Assembly (NCBI RefSeq): GCF_013385985.1
Contig: NZ_JACAOY010000010.1
Location: 350,853 to 414,852, forward strand
Origin: Pseudomonas sp. B6002
GTDB taxonomy: Bacteria; Pseudomonadota; Gammaproteobacteria; Pseudomonadales; Pseudomonadaceae
Length of the DNA stretch: 64,000 bases
Direction: 5' to 3'
In this document: piece after piece, positions 46,194-56,828 of the stretch
Numbering within the stretch: position 1 is the first letter of the stretch
Layout: each line of letters starts with the position of its first letter
The notes under the pieces: model-generated
The model's database searches: none
Told to the model about the DNA's origin: nothing
Seen by the model: only the letters and a program-made list of their open reading frames with translations
Made by a program: the position numbers and the translations under genes

Positions 46194-47696
46194 ATGCCGC
46201 AATCCCAAGCCAAGAATCTGTCCCTGATCGCCGCCATCGACCTGGGCTCCAACAGCTTTCACATGGTCGTGGCCAAGGCCCAGAACGGCGAAATCCGCAT
46301 CCTTGAGCGGCTCGGCGAGAAAGTGCAGCTGGCTGCCGGCATCGACGACGAGCGCCAGCTCAACGAAGAATCCATGCAACGCGGCCTCGATTGCCTCAAA
46401 CGTTTTGCCCAACTGATCAACGGCATGCCCCAGGGCGCTGTGCGGATCGTCGGCACCAACGCCCTGCGTGAAGCGCGCAACCGCGGCGAATTCATCCGCC
46501 GCGCGGAAGAGATCCTGGGGCACCCGGTAGAAGTCATCTCCGGCCGTGAAGAGGCCCGCCTGATCTACCTCGGCGTATCCCACACCTTGGCTGATACCCC
46601 TGGCAAACGCCTGGTCGCCGACATCGGTGGCGGCAGTACCGAATTCATCATTGGCCAGCGGTTTGAACCGTTGTTGCGCGAAAGCCTGCAGATGGGCTGC
46701 GTCAGCTACACCCAACGCTATTTCAAGGACGGCAAGATCACGCCGGCGCGCTACGCCCAGGCCTACACGGCAGCCCGCCTGGAGATCATGAGCATCGAGC
46801 ATGCCCTGCACCGCCTGACCTGGGATGAAGCCATCGGCTCGTCCGGCACCATCCGCGCCATCGGCCTGGCCCTCAAGGCCGGCGGCCATGGCACCGGCGA
46901 GGTCAACGCCGAAGGCCTGGCATGGCTCAAGCGCAAGCTGTTCAAGCTGGGGGACGCCGAAAAGATCGACTTCGATGGCATCAAGCCCGACCGCCGTACC
47001 ATTTTCCCAGCCGGCCTGGCGATTCTCGAAGCCATCTTCGACGCCCTCGAACTGCAACGCATGGACCACTGTGACGGTGCCCTGCGCGAAGGCGTGCTCT
47101 ATGACCTGCTGGGTCGCCATCATCATGAAGACGTGCGTGAGCGCACCCTCACGTCGCTGATGGAGCGTTATCACGTCGACCTGGAACAGGCCGCCCGCGT
47201 AGAGCGCAAGGCCCTGCACGCCTTCGACCAGGTGGCCGAGGACTGGGACCTCGAAGACGGTGTCTGGCGCGAGCTGCTGGGCTGGGCCGCCAAGGTGCAT
47301 GAAGTGGGCCTGGACATCGCCCACTACCATTACCACAAGCATGGCGCCTACCTGATCGAGCACTCGGACCTCGCCGGCTTCTCCCGCGAAGACCAACAGA
47401 TGCTCGCCCTGCTGGTACGCGGCCATCGTCGCAACATTCCCCGGGACAAGTTCGCCGAGTTCGGCGACGAAGGCATCAAGCTGATTCGCCTGTGCGTGCT
47501 GCTGCGCTTTGCGATCCTGTTCCACCACATCCGTGGCACCCAGGAAATGCCCCAGGTGACCCTGCGCGCCGACGGCGACAGCCTGGACGTGGTATTCCCC
47601 AAAGGCTGGCTGGATGAAAACCAACTGACCCAGGCGGACTTCGCCCAGGAAGCCGAGTGGCTGACGCGGGTGGGTTTCAGCCTGAACCTGCGCTAA
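46194..47696 (+). CDS. ppx: Exopolyphosphatase
   Basis: The 500-residue enzyme removes terminal phosphates from polyphosphate. The N-terminal actin-like ASKHA fold opens [20 protein letters not shown] and includes [15 protein letters not shown] (second phosphate motif near 145) with a catalytic Glu in the first domain (TNALREARN region near 90-95). A C-terminal HD-like helical domain (about 310-500) has the His-rich [20 protein letters not shown]. It faces ppk tail to tail across a REPIN and shared terminator. Confidence 0.97.
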   Translation: MPQSQAKNLSLIAAIDLGSNSFHMVVAKAQNGEIRILERLGEKVQLAAGIDDERQLNEESMQRGLDCLKRFAQLINGMPQGAVRIVGTNALREARNRGEFIRRAEEILGHPVEVISGREEARLIYLGVSHTLADTPGKRLVADIGGGSTEFIIGQRFEPLLRESLQMGCVSYTQRYFKDGKITPARYAQAYTAARLEIMSIEHALHRLTWDEAIGSSGTIRAIGLALKAGGHGTGEVNAEGLAWLKRKLFKLGDAEKIDFDGIKPDRRTIFPAGLAILEAIFDALELQRMDHCDGALREGVLYDLLGRHHHEDVRERTLTSLMERYHVDLEQAARVERKALHAFDQVAEDWDLEDGVWRELLGWAAKVHEVGLDIAHYHYHKHGAYLIEHSDLAGFSREDQQMLALLVRGHRRNIPRDKFAEFGDEGIKLIRLCVLLRFAILFHHIRGTQEMPQVTLRADGDSLDVVFPKGWLDENQLTQADFAQEAEWLTRVGFSLNLR

Positions 47697-47710
47697 CCCA
47701 AACGACGCCC

Positions 47711-47802
47711 CCCCTGTAGGAGCCGGCTTGCCGGCGATGGCAGCCTCAAGCCCAGCGACGACTGCACTGACGTCATCGCCGGCAAGCCGGCTCCTACAGG
47801 GG
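47711..47802. repeat. REPIN (CCCCTGTAGGAGCCGGCTTGCC type)
   Basis: Perfect 29-base arms lie at 47711-47739 and 47774-47802, the longest exact arms in the window. It lies between the ppx stop and the ppx/ppk terminator. Confidence 0.92.
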
Positions 47803-47816
47803 TAAAGCGCCAGCAT

Positions 47817-47847
47817 AAAAAACGGCCCTCGATGGGGCCGTTTTTTA
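47817..47847. terminator. Bidirectional terminator shared by ppx and ppk
   Basis: CGGCCC (47823-47828) and GGGCCG (47835-47840) form the stem around TCGATG, with A6 before and T6 after. Both convergent genes can use it: ppk ends 18 bases away and ppx 120 bases. Confidence 0.88.
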
Positions 47848-47864
47848 TGCTGCTGGGTAACGCC

Positions 47865-50087
47865 TCAATTCACCGACAAAATCGGGCTACCCAACTTCTC
47901 CAGCAACGTCGCCTGCGCACTGCGCGGGTTCTGGTTGCCGGTTGGCGTGTTGCGCACGTAACGGCCGTCCGACTGCAGGCTCCAGCTGTGGGTGTTGTCG
48001 GTGAGGTAGCTTTCCAGCTCCTTCTTGACCCGCATAATCAGCTTCTTGCCTTCCACCGGGAAGCAGGTCTCTACCCGCTTATCGAGGTTGCGCTCCATCC
48101 AGTCAGCGCTGGAGAGGAACATCTGCTCTTCGCCGCCGTTGAGGAAGTAGAACACCCGCGTGTGCTCCAGGAAGCGCCCGATGATCGAGCGCACATGGAT
48201 GTTGTGCGACACGCCGACAATGCCCGGGCGCAGGCAGCACATGCCACGCACTACCAAATCGATGCGCACACCGGACTGGCTTGCCTTGTACAACGCGCGG
48301 ATGATCTTCGGATCGGTCAGCGAGTTGAACTTGGCAATGATGTGCGCCGGTTTGCCGTCGAGGGCGAACTGAGTCTCGCGGGCAATCATGTCGAGCATGC
48401 CCTTCTTGAGGGTGAACGGCGCGTGCAGCAGCTTCTTCATGCGCAAGGTCTTGCCCATGCCAATCAGTTGGCTGAACAACTTGCCGACGTCTTCGCACAA
48501 GGCGTCGTCGGAAGTCAGCAGGCTGTAGTCGGTGTAGAGCTTGGCGTTGCCGGCGTGGTAGTTGCCGGTGCCCAAGTGGGCGTAACGCACGATCTCGCCG
48601 GCTTCGCGGCGCAGAATCAGCATCATCTTGGCGTGGGTCTTGAAGCCGACCACGCCGTAGATCACCACCGCACCCGCCGCTTGCAGGCGGCTGGCCAGTT
48701 GCAGGTTGGACTCTTCGTCAAACCGCGCTCGCAGCTCGATCACCGCGGTAACTTCCTTGCCGTTACGCGCGGCGTCGACCAGGGCGTCGACGATTTCCGA
48801 GTTGGCGCCGGAACGGTACAGGGTCTGGCGTACGGCCAACACGTGCGGGTCCTTGGCAGCCTGGCGCAGCAGGTCGACCACCGGGGTGAAGGACTCGAAT
48901 GGGTGCAGCAGCAGGATGTCCTGCTTGCTCACCACGCTGAAGATGTTCTCGCTGTTTTGCAGCAGTTTCGGGATCTGCGGGGTGAACGGGGTGTATTGCA
49001 GCTCCGGGTGACTGTCCAGGCCGGTGATGCTGAACAGGCGCGTCAGGTTCACCGGGCCATTGACCTGGTACAGCTCGGTCTCGCCCAGGTTGAACTGCTT
49101 GAGCAGGTAGTCCGAGAGGTGTTTCGGGCAGGTGTCCGCCACTTCCAGGCGCACCGCATCGCCGTAACGGCGCGAGAACAGCTCGCCGCGCAGGGCACGG
49201 GCCAAGTCTTCGACGTCTTCGGAGTCCAGCGCCAGGTCGGCGTTACGGGTCAGGCGGAACTGGTAGCAGCCCTTGACCTTCATGCCCTGGAACAGGTCAT
49301 CGGCGTGCGCATGGATCATCGACGACAGGAATACATAGTTGTCGCCAGGGCCACCCACTTCCTCGGGTACTTTAATGATCCGTGGCAGCAAGCGTGGCGC
49401 CGGGATGATCGCCAGGCCAGAATCGCGACCGAACGCGTCGATACCTTCCAGCTCGACGATGAAGTTGAGGCTCTTGTTCACCAGCAGCGGGAACGGGTGC
49501 GTCGGGTCAAGGCCGATCGGGGTGATGATCGGCGCGATCTCGTCGCGGAAGTAGCGGCGCACCCAGGTCTTGATCTTGGTGGTCCAGTGGCGGCGACGGA
49601 TGAAGCGGACCTGATGTTTTTCCAGTTCCGGCAGCAGGATGTCGTTGAGGATCGCGTACTGGCGGTCGACATGGCCGTGCACCAGCTCGCTGATGCGCGC
49701 CAGCGCCTGGTGGGGTTGCAGGCCGTCTGCGCCGGCCTGTTCACGGGCAAAGGTGATCTGCTTCTTGAGGCCGGCCACGCGGATCTCGAAGAACTCGTCC
49801 AGGTTGCTGGAGAAGATCAGCAGGAACTTGAGCCGTTCCAGCAACGGATAGGACTCATCCAGCGCCTGTTCCAGCACGCGGATGTTGAATTGCAGTTGTG
49901 ACAGCTCGCGGTGGATGTACAGGCTGCTGTCATCCAGGTTGGTGACGGCCGCCACCGGGGCCGGCACAGGCGGCTCGGCCACCACGGCGGGCGGTGCGGG
50001 CTCCAGCTCCGGCGGGGTCTCGGTGACTTGTTCAACCACCGGGTGAGCGTCTTTTACAGCAACTTCGGAGAGTCCTTCGGTATTCAT
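47865..50087 (-). CDS. ppk: Polyphosphate kinase 1
   Basis: PPK1 polymerises the gamma phosphate of ATP into polyphosphate. The 740-residue protein has a Pro/Ala/Val-rich N-terminal tail (about 20-50) absent from E. coli PPK, then [20 protein letters not shown], as in the N domain. The two phospholipase D-like C domains carry the phosphohistidine: [20 protein letters not shown] (about 470) and [20 protein letters not shown] (about 630). It is convergent with ppx and lies just downstream of hemB. Confidence 0.97.
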   Translation of the reverse strand: MNTEGLSEVAVKDAHPVVEQVTETPPELEPAPPAVVAEPPVPAPVAAVTNLDDSSLYIHRELSQLQFNIRVLEQALDESYPLLERLKFLLIFSSNLDEFFEIRVAGLKKQITFAREQAGADGLQPHQALARISELVHGHVDRQYAILNDILLPELEKHQVRFIRRRHWTTKIKTWVRRYFRDEIAPIITPIGLDPTHPFPLLVNKSLNFIVELEGIDAFGRDSGLAIIPAPRLLPRIIKVPEEVGGPGDNYVFLSSMIHAHADDLFQGMKVKGCYQFRLTRNADLALDSEDVEDLARALRGELFSRRYGDAVRLEVADTCPKHLSDYLLKQFNLGETELYQVNGPVNLTRLFSITGLDSHPELQYTPFTPQIPKLLQNSENIFSVVSKQDILLLHPFESFTPVVDLLRQAAKDPHVLAVRQTLYRSGANSEIVDALVDAARNGKEVTAVIELRARFDEESNLQLASRLQAAGAVVIYGVVGFKTHAKMMLILRREAGEIVRYAHLGTGNYHAGNAKLYTDYSLLTSDDALCEDVGKLFSQLIGMGKTLRMKKLLHAPFTLKKGMLDMIARETQFALDGKPAHIIAKFNSLTDPKIIRALYKASQSGVRIDLVVRGMCCLRPGIVGVSHNIHVRSIIGRFLEHTRVFYFLNGGEEQMFLSSADWMERNLDKRVETCFPVEGKKLIMRVKKELESYLTDNTHSWSLQSDGRYVRNTPTGNQNPRSAQATLLEKLGSPILSVN

Positions 50088-50105
50088 CGAGTGTTCCTGT
50101 GAGGG

Positions 50106-51140
<1,035 letters not shown>

Positions 51141-51327
51141 TTACGGGCGAGCGTTGCAGTTATAAGCGGCCATTATGACGAAGGAATGACAGTTGTGCTT
51201 ATCGATGCGACCTGTAGTCGCATTCGTCGTTTATGTAGGAATTGTTCACTTCGTGACACATCTCGATACTTTCATGAATGTTCGCGAAGGCGTAGGCTGC
51301 GCGTTCATTTCGCCAGCACCCCAGACC

Positions 51328-51963
51328 ATGCTTCAACAATTTCTGCATGACTTCGGCTACTTTGCGCTCTTCCTGGGCACCTTCTTTGAAGGCGAGACCA
51401 TTCTGGTTCTCGCAGGCTTCCTGGCATTCCGTGGCTACATGGATATCAAGCTGGTGATGATCGTTGCCTTTTTCGGCAGCTACGCCGGCGATCAGCTCTG
51501 GTATTACATGGGCCGCAAACACGGCCGCAAGCTGTTGGCGCGCAAGCCGCGCTGGCAATTGATGGGTGACAAGGCCCTGGAGCATATTCGCAAGCACCCG
51601 GATATCTGGGTGTTGAGCTTCCGCTTCGTCTACGGGTTGCGCACGGTCATGCCTGTGGCGATTGGCCTTTCCGGCTATCCGCCGCTGCGCTACCTGATCC
51701 TCAACGGCATTGGTGCCGCGATCTGGGCCGTGGCCCTGGGCGCTGCGGCGTATCACTTCGGCGCCGTGCTGGAAGGGATGCTGGGCAGCATCAAGAAATA
51801 CGAGCTGTGGGTGCTCGGCGCGTTGCTGGTATTGGGCTTCGGCCTGTGGCTGCGCCGTCGCTTCAAGAACGCGCGCATCGCCCGTGAGGCCTGCGCCGAC
51901 GCCAAGGCCCGGCTCGCTGCCGGGCAGGCTCCGGTAGAAGCACCTAAGACGCCAGTCGAGTAA
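51328..51963 (+). CDS. DedA-family (VTT domain) membrane protein
   Basis: This 211-residue inner-membrane protein has the DedA/VTT core: FFEGETILVLAGFLAFRGYM, FFGSYAGDQLWYYMGRKHGR (with the conserved acidic residues), and RFVYGLRTVMPVAIGLSGYP. DedA proteins flip phospholipids or carrier lipids such as undecaprenyl phosphate. ATG 51328 is chosen by family N-terminus (MLQQFLHDFGYF); it lacks a strong ribosome site, and the earlier ATG at 51274 is an alternative. Its end overlaps the sterol-desaturase-like gene by 20 bases, tail to tail. Confidence 0.88.
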   Translation: MLQQFLHDFGYFALFLGTFFEGETILVLAGFLAFRGYMDIKLVMIVAFFGSYAGDQLWYYMGRKHGRKLLARKPRWQLMGDKALEHIRKHPDIWVLSFRFVYGLRTVMPVAIGLSGYPPLRYLILNGIGAAIWAVALGAAAYHFGAVLEGMLGSIKKYELWVLGALLVLGFGLWLRRRFKNARIAREACADAKARLAAGQAPVEAPKTPVE

Positions 51964-53179
51964 GCCGGCTTCTACAGCAGTAGAGGCCAATCACGCTGAG
52001 CAGGCTGTAACTCACCAGGCCCAGCCAACCCAGGTTGCTGGCCGGCCACAGCCCCACCAGTGGCGCCAGCCATACCAGCGGCACATTCAACGCCAGGCGT
52101 ACCAGCTCGGCCTTGAAGGCCCAGGGGCGGTTCTCCAGCGCGACCCCCAGGGTAAACAATCCCAGCGCCATCGCACTCCAGCCCAGGACGAGCGCGGCGG
52201 TGGGTAAACCCTCGCCAAAATTCATCAGATAGCTGCCAAACCCCACATACGCCGCAAACTGCAGGGCGATGTACACCTGTTGGCGCACATCCAGCGGCAC
52301 TTCAAATTTGCGGAACTGGCTCAGGTCCGGCTTGGCCATCGGGTACTTGGCCTTCACATCGGCCGGGCGCCAGCCAGTGCGCATGAACCAGATGCGCAGT
52401 TTGTCCCACCAACTCTCGGTACGCCGCGCATCACTCCACAGCTGTGCATAAAACTGCAGGTTGGCCCACAGCGGGTTCCAGCTGGCCAAAGGCGTGGTCA
52501 CGCCGAAAATTACCGGTTCGTTGTCGTCTTCTTCCTGGAACGACCCAAACAGCCGGTCCCAAACAATGAACACCCCGCCGTAGTTGCGATCCATGTAGAG
52601 AGCGTTCTGTGCATGGTGGGCCCGATGATTGGACGGCGTGACGAAGAACCACTCGTACCAGCCAAGCTTGGGCACGTGACGGGTATGCACCCAGAATTGG
52701 TACAGCAGGTTGAGGGACGCCACGCTGATAAACACCACCAGCGGCACACCGACAACGGCCAGCGGCAGGTAGAAGATCCAGCTCAGCAGAAAGCCGGTGC
52801 TGGTCTGGCGCAGGGCGGTGCTGAGGTTGTAGTCCTCGCTCTGGTGATGCACCGAGTGCGCGGCCCACAGGATATTGCGCTCATGGCCCATGCGGTGCAG
52901 CCAGTAGTAGCAGAAGTCGTAGAACACAAAGGCGAATACCCAGGTCCACACGCTTTGGGCCGGCAATTCGAAGAGCGCCAGGTGCTTGAGGGCGAAGGCG
53001 TAGGTCAGGATCCCCACCCCCTTGGTCAACAACCCTGTGGTGGTGGACAGCACGCCGGTGCTGAGGCTGTTGATGGCATCCGCCACCCGATAGTTGCGCT
53101 CGCCGCGCCAGTGGTCGGCAAGCAGCTCCACCACGATCAAGGCGATGAAAAACGGTACCGCGTAAGGCACGAAGTCCAT
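51944..53179 (-). CDS. Fatty acid hydroxylase / sterol desaturase family protein
   Basis: This 411-residue membrane protein has the three His boxes of the di-iron hydroxylase superfamily: HRMGHERN near 95, HSVHHQSEDYN near 108, and HRAHHAQNALYMDRNYGG near 185. Several helices surround them, and a C-terminal region with four to five more helices follows (about 310-400). The family oxidises lipid chains; the substrate here is not known. It converges with DedA and is divergent from elbB. Confidence 0.9.
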   Translation of the reverse strand: MDFVPYAVPFFIALIVVELLADHWRGERNYRVADAINSLSTGVLSTTTGLLTKGVGILTYAFALKHLALFELPAQSVWTWVFAFVFYDFCYYWLHRMGHERNILWAAHSVHHQSEDYNLSTALRQTSTGFLLSWIFYLPLAVVGVPLVVFISVASLNLLYQFWVHTRHVPKLGWYEWFFVTPSNHRAHHAQNALYMDRNYGGVFIVWDRLFGSFQEEDDNEPVIFGVTTPLASWNPLWANLQFYAQLWSDARRTESWWDKLRIWFMRTGWRPADVKAKYPMAKPDLSQFRKFEVPLDVRQQVYIALQFAAYVGFGSYLMNFGEGLPTAALVLGWSAMALGLFTLGVALENRPWAFKAELVRLALNVPLVWLAPLVGLWPASNLGWLGLVSYSLLSVIGLYCCRSRLTRLAS

Positions 53180-53295
53180 GGTCTGGTCCGGTTTGTTTTT
53201 GTTACATCTAGATTAGGTGCAGCCGCGCAAGAGCCCATTGGCAACAGGTGACAAATTAGTAGACATTTAACGCCATGACCCCAGGAGAAATGCCC

Positions 53296-53961
53296 ATGAG
53301 CAAAAAGATTGCAGTGATCCTTTCCGGCTGCGGCGTGTACGACGGCGCAGAGATCCACGAAAGCGTGATCACCTTGCTGCGCCTGGACCAGCGCGGTGCT
53401 CAGGTCCAATGTTTTGCCCCCGATATTGCGCAACTGCACGTGATCAACCACCTCACCGGTGAAGAGATGCCCGAATCGCGCAACGTGCTGGTGGAGTCGG
53501 CGCGGATCGCCCGCGGTGACGTGAAGGATATTCGCGAAGCCAATGCTGAAGAATTTGATGCGCTGATCGTGCCGGGTGGCTTTGGCGCAGCCAAGAACCT
53601 GTCCAACTTTGCCGTGCAAGGCGCCGGTTGCAGCGTCAACCCGCAGGTGCTGGAACTGGCTGAAGCGTTTGCCGAAGCGGGCAAGCCGGTGGGGCTGATC
53701 TGCATCTCGCCGGCGCTGGCCGCGAAGATCTACGGGCCGGGCGTGACTTGCACCATCGGCAACTGCGCCGACACGGCGGCCGCCCTGGACAAGATGGGCG
53801 CCACCCACCAGGAATGCGCCGTCGAAGATATCGTGGAAGACAAGGCGCGCAAGCTGGTAAGCACACCGGCCTATATGCTGGGCAAGAACATCAGTGAAGT
53901 GGCGTCAGGCATCAACAAGCTGGTGGACCGGGTGCTCGAACTCACTCACGAAAACGACTGA
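53296..53961 (+). CDS. elbB: Isoprenoid biosynthesis glyoxalase ElbB
   Basis: This 221-residue member of the DJ-1/PfpI class I glutamine-amidotransferase-like fold starts KKIAVILSGCGVYDGAEIHE and has the nucleophile elbow GLICISPALAAKIYG, with Cys near 138. In E. coli ElbB (YhbL) has weak glyoxalase activity and enhances isoprenoid yields. ATG 53296 follows AGGAG with 9-base spacing; an in-frame ATG at 53275 is less well placed. A GC-rich REPIN follows. Confidence 0.93.
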   Translation: MSKKIAVILSGCGVYDGAEIHESVITLLRLDQRGAQVQCFAPDIAQLHVINHLTGEEMPESRNVLVESARIARGDVKDIREANAEEFDALIVPGGFGAAKNLSNFAVQGAGCSVNPQVLELAEAFAEAGKPVGLICISPALAAKIYGPGVTCTIGNCADTAAALDKMGATHQECAVEDIVEDKARKLVSTPAYMLGKNISEVASGINKLVDRVLELTHEND

Positions 53962-53977
53962 GCACCCCATTGAATGG

Positions 53978-54062
53978 AGTGAGCGGGCTTGCCCCGCGCC
54001 GCGGTATACCAGGCGCCTCACGCTTACCTGACACACCGCGGCGCGGGGCAAGCCCGCTCACT
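53978..54062. repeat. REPIN (GTGAGCGGGCTTGCCCCGCGCCGCGG type)
   Basis: Perfect 28-base arms lie at 53978-54005 and 54035-54062. The core has GCCCCGCG where others have GCCCGCG or GCCGGCG, so it represents a separate subfamily. It lies between elbB and the convergent YaiI-type gene. Confidence 0.9.
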
Positions 54063-54068
54063 ACAAGG

Positions 54069-54524
54069 TCAAGCCAGACGCATCAACTGGGTGAGAAGGC
54101 GGTCCAGGGCATTGGCGAAGGCTTGCTTGTCCTTTTCACTATGGGGCGGTGGCCCACCGCCCATCTGGCCCTGTTCACGCAGGTCGGTAAACAGGTTGCG
54201 CACCGCCAGACGCTCGCTCATGTTCGCCGGGCTGAACTCCTTGCCACGGGGGTCGAGCGCCGTCACGCCCTTCTTTACCAGCCGATCAGCCAGGGGCACA
54301 TCGCTGCAGATCACCAGCTCACCAGGAACGGCGTGCTCCACCAGGTAATTGTCCGCCGCATCCGGGCCACTGGGCACTACGATCAACTTCACGCACGCAA
54401 AACTCGGCTTGATCTGGCTCTGCCCCGCCACCAATACCACCTCGAACTGGCGCTTGAGGGCGAACTTGACCACCTGATCCTTGGCCGCCCGGGGGCAGGC
54501 ATCGGCATCGATCCATACGCGCAT
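54069..54524 (-). CDS. YaiI/YqxD family (UPF0178, DUF188) protein
   Basis: This 151-residue protein starts MRVWIDADACPRAAKDQVVK, the family's Asp-rich opening, with VLVAGQSQIKPSFACVKLIV and the late LVICSDVPLADRLVKKG. The fold belongs to the PIN-like/NYN nuclease group, with Asp residues at 6 and 8 plausible metal ligands, but no activity is established. REPINs flank it on both sides (53978 and 54556). Confidence 0.9.
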   Translation of the reverse strand: MRVWIDADACPRAAKDQVVKFALKRQFEVVLVAGQSQIKPSFACVKLIVVPSGPDAADNYLVEHAVPGELVICSDVPLADRLVKKGVTALDPRGKEFSPANMSERLAVRNLFTDLREQGQMGGGPPPHSEKDKQAFANALDRLLTQLMRLA

Positions 54525-54555
54525 CCATCCACCCTCTCATTAACAACATAGATCC

Positions 54556-54649
54556 AATGTGGGAGCGGGCTTGCCCGCGATAGCGCCGGATCAGCCAACA
54601 CCTACATCGGCTGACACACCGCAATCGCGGGCAAGCCCGCTCCCACATT
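54556..54649. repeat. REPIN (GTGGGAGCGGGCTTGCCCGCGAT type)
   Basis: Perfect 26-base arms lie at 54556-54581 and 54624-54649. It lies between the YaiI-type gene and the upstream FTR1 gene, both transcribed on the minus strand. Confidence 0.9.
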
Positions 54650-54665
54650 TTTTGACCGCGTTCGT

Positions 54666-56561
54666 TCAAGCGGCAATGCGGCGCTTTTCGAGCAACCGAC
54701 TGCGACCATACAACACCACAATTGCCAGGATCGCCACGGCTTGCGCACTCAGCGAGTAAGCGTCGGCGTGAATGCCCAGCCAGTCAAAGTCAAAGAACGG
54801 CACCGGCCGCGTGCCGAAGATGCCGGCCTCTTGCAACGCCTTAACACCATGGCCGGCAAACACCACCGACAACGCACACAGCAGCGCCGCGTTGATCCCG
54901 AAGAACAGCGCCAACGGCAGCTTCGCCGAACCGCGCAAGATCACCCAGGCCAAGCCCACCAGCAGCACCAGCGCCGTGGCACCACCCGCCAGCACCGCGT
55001 TATGCCCGGCAGGCCCGGCTTGCAGCCACAGGGTTTCGTAGAACAGGATCACTTCGAACAGCTCGCGGTACACCGAGAAGAACGCCAGCATCGCAAAACC
55101 GAAACGACCGCCGCCGCCCACCAGGCTGCTCTTGATGTAATCCTGCCAAGCTGCGGCATGACGCCGGTCGTGCATCCACACCCCCAGCCACAACACCATC
55201 ACACTGGCGAACAGCGCCGTGCAGCCTTCGAGCAATTCGCGCTGCGCACCGCTCACGTCAATCACATACGCCGCCAGCGCCCAGGTGGCCAAGCCAGCCA
55301 GCAATGCCAGGCCCCAGCCCGCGTTGACGCTGCGCACCGCCGATTGCTGGCCAGTGTTACGCAGGAACGCGAGGATCGCCGCCAGCACCAGGATCGCTTC
55401 CAGGCCTTCGCGCAGCAGGATCAGCAAGCCGGAGATGTAGCTCAGCGACCAACTCAAACCATCGCTGCCCAGCAAGCCGGCAGACTCAGTGAGCTTGCCC
55501 TTGGCCACGTCCAGGCGCTGTTGCACCTGCTCGACCGGCAGCCCGTCCTGCAACGACTGCCGGTAAGCCATCAGGGCCTTCTCGGTGTCTTTGCGTACGT
55601 TGGCGTCGACGTTGTCCAGGGAGCTTTCTACCAGCTCGAAGCCTTCCAGGTAGGCCGCAACAGACAGGTCATACGCCTGCTCATGGTCACCGTTGCGGAA
55701 CGCGGCGAGGCTCTTGTCCAAGGTGGTCGCGGTGTAGTCCAGCAATTGCGCCGGGCCACGCTTGACCTGCGGGGGCTGGGCCCGCTGGGCGCGGAACGTG
55801 GCGGCAGCGTCGGGGCCGTTGGCGGCGAGCACTTCATTGGGGGTCTGGCGCGCCAGGTCAGCGAGGTTGAACGGCTGCTCGCTCTTGGTCGCCGCCGGGT
55901 CGGCCGTGAAACCGGCGATGTAAGTGGCCAGGTCCCAGCGCTGGCGGTCGTCCAGTTGGTCGGCGAACGACGGCATGTCAGTGCCTTCGACACCCAGTCC
56001 AAGGGTGTTGTAGATCGCATAGAGGCTCAGGCGGTCCAGGCGCGTGGCGTCACGCAGGTTGGCGGGTGGCGGGGTCATGCCCATGCCCGCCGGGCCATCA
56101 CCTGCACCGGCGGTGCCGTGGCACACCGAGCAATGCTGGGCGTAGAGCGGCGCCCCTCGGGTGGGGTCCGGCGTGATCGCCGGGGCTTGGCTGACTTCAT
56201 ACGCCACGGCCAGCTTGGCGCCCAACTGGCGGGCTTGGCGGGCGACGGCAGCGCCGTCTTCGTGGGCAGTTACAGCGGCAAACAATTCGTCGACACCTTT
56301 GATCAACGCCGCACGCTCTGGCCTCTGTGGCAGTTCGGCCACCAGGCCCTGCAACACCCCGAGAAACTCGACCTGTTCACGGTATTCGGATTCGTCGATA
56401 ACCTTGCCCGCCTCCACCGTTGGAGGGTAGTCAGCACCGATGTAGTCCAGCAAATGCAGGGCTTGTGGAGCACCTTCAGCGGTAGCGGCCAATAAGTTGA
56501 AGCTGCACGACATCAGCGCCGGCAACAGCAGCCAGGCGAGAAAACGAAAGGGGGCAGTCAT
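54666..56561 (-). CDS. Cytochrome c - FTR1 iron permease fusion
   Basis: This 631-residue protein has a signal/anchor (residues 1-28), a long periplasmic region with a single c-type heme site (CSVCH at 144-148, and later Met in TDMPSFADQ), and a C-terminal FTR1 domain with about seven helices. The FTR1 iron-exchange motifs REGLEAILVLAAIL (near 384) and YRELFEVILFYETLW (near 490) are both present. Known FTR1 systems import iron after oxidation; the fused heme domain could accept the electron. No EfeO/EfeB partners are adjacent. A perfect 22-base inverted repeat lies in the leader. Confidence 0.92.
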   Translation of the reverse strand: MTAPFRFLAWLLLPALMSCSFNLLAATAEGAPQALHLLDYIGADYPPTVEAGKVIDESEYREQVEFLGVLQGLVAELPQRPERAALIKGVDELFAAVTAHEDGAAVARQARQLGAKLAVAYEVSQAPAITPDPTRGAPLYAQHCSVCHGTAGAGDGPAGMGMTPPPANLRDATRLDRLSLYAIYNTLGLGVEGTDMPSFADQLDDRQRWDLATYIAGFTADPAATKSEQPFNLADLARQTPNEVLAANGPDAAATFRAQRAQPPQVKRGPAQLLDYTATTLDKSLAAFRNGDHEQAYDLSVAAYLEGFELVESSLDNVDANVRKDTEKALMAYRQSLQDGLPVEQVQQRLDVAKGKLTESAGLLGSDGLSWSLSYISGLLILLREGLEAILVLAAILAFLRNTGQQSAVRSVNAGWGLALLAGLATWALAAYVIDVSGAQRELLEGCTALFASVMVLWLGVWMHDRRHAAAWQDYIKSSLVGGGGRFGFAMLAFFSVYRELFEVILFYETLWLQAGPAGHNAVLAGGATALVLLVGLAWVILRGSAKLPLALFFGINAALLCALSVVFAGHGVKALQEAGIFGTRPVPFFDFDWLGIHADAYSLSAQAVAILAIVVLYGRSRLLEKRRIAA

Positions 56562-56597
56562 GAATGAATCTCAAAGGGAAATACGAAGTAACACATT

Positions 56598-56619
56598 GTC
56601 AAACCTTAAAGGGTTTGAC
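56598..56619. promoter_or_regulatory. Perfect 8-bp inverted repeat upstream of FTR1 gene
   Basis: GTCAAACC (56598-56605) and GGTTTGAC (56612-56619) flank TTAAAG, 37 bases before the FTR1 start on the minus strand. It may be an operator or a short leader hairpin. It does not resemble a Fur box. Confidence 0.45.
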
Positions 56620-56710
56620 TCAAGGCGTTAGTGAGTTGGCGTTTGGAAGGCCGGGCATTTTTAGAAATTCGATGCTGGCATTTTGTGGATTGAATCACAT
56701 CAATAAGCCA

Positions 56711-56738
56711 TTGTTTTGCCAGTAATGGCGCTTATAAT
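56711..56738 (+). promoter_or_regulatory. Sigma-70 promoter of the LpoB-type operon
   Basis: TTGTTT at 56711-56716 and the consensus TATAAT at 56733-56738 are 16 bases apart. They lie about 90 bases before the first lipoprotein gene. This is one of the best vegetative promoter matches in the window. Confidence 0.6.
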
Positions 56739-56828
56739 GCCGCGCCCTGTTAGTGCGAAAGGGAATTTCGTTCCTCGTTTTTATGAGGAATTACCACACC
56801 GGTTGAATACTTTCAGGGAAGAAGCTGC

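Noticed and set aside
47832-49901. Long plus-strand open frame antisense to ppk
   Set aside because: It mirrors ppk codons, is rich in His, Gln, Val and Arg, and has no plausible start signal or family motif.
54741-56495. 584-codon open frame opposite the FTR1 gene
   Set aside because: Composition and lack of motifs mark it as a shadow of the FTR1 coding strand.
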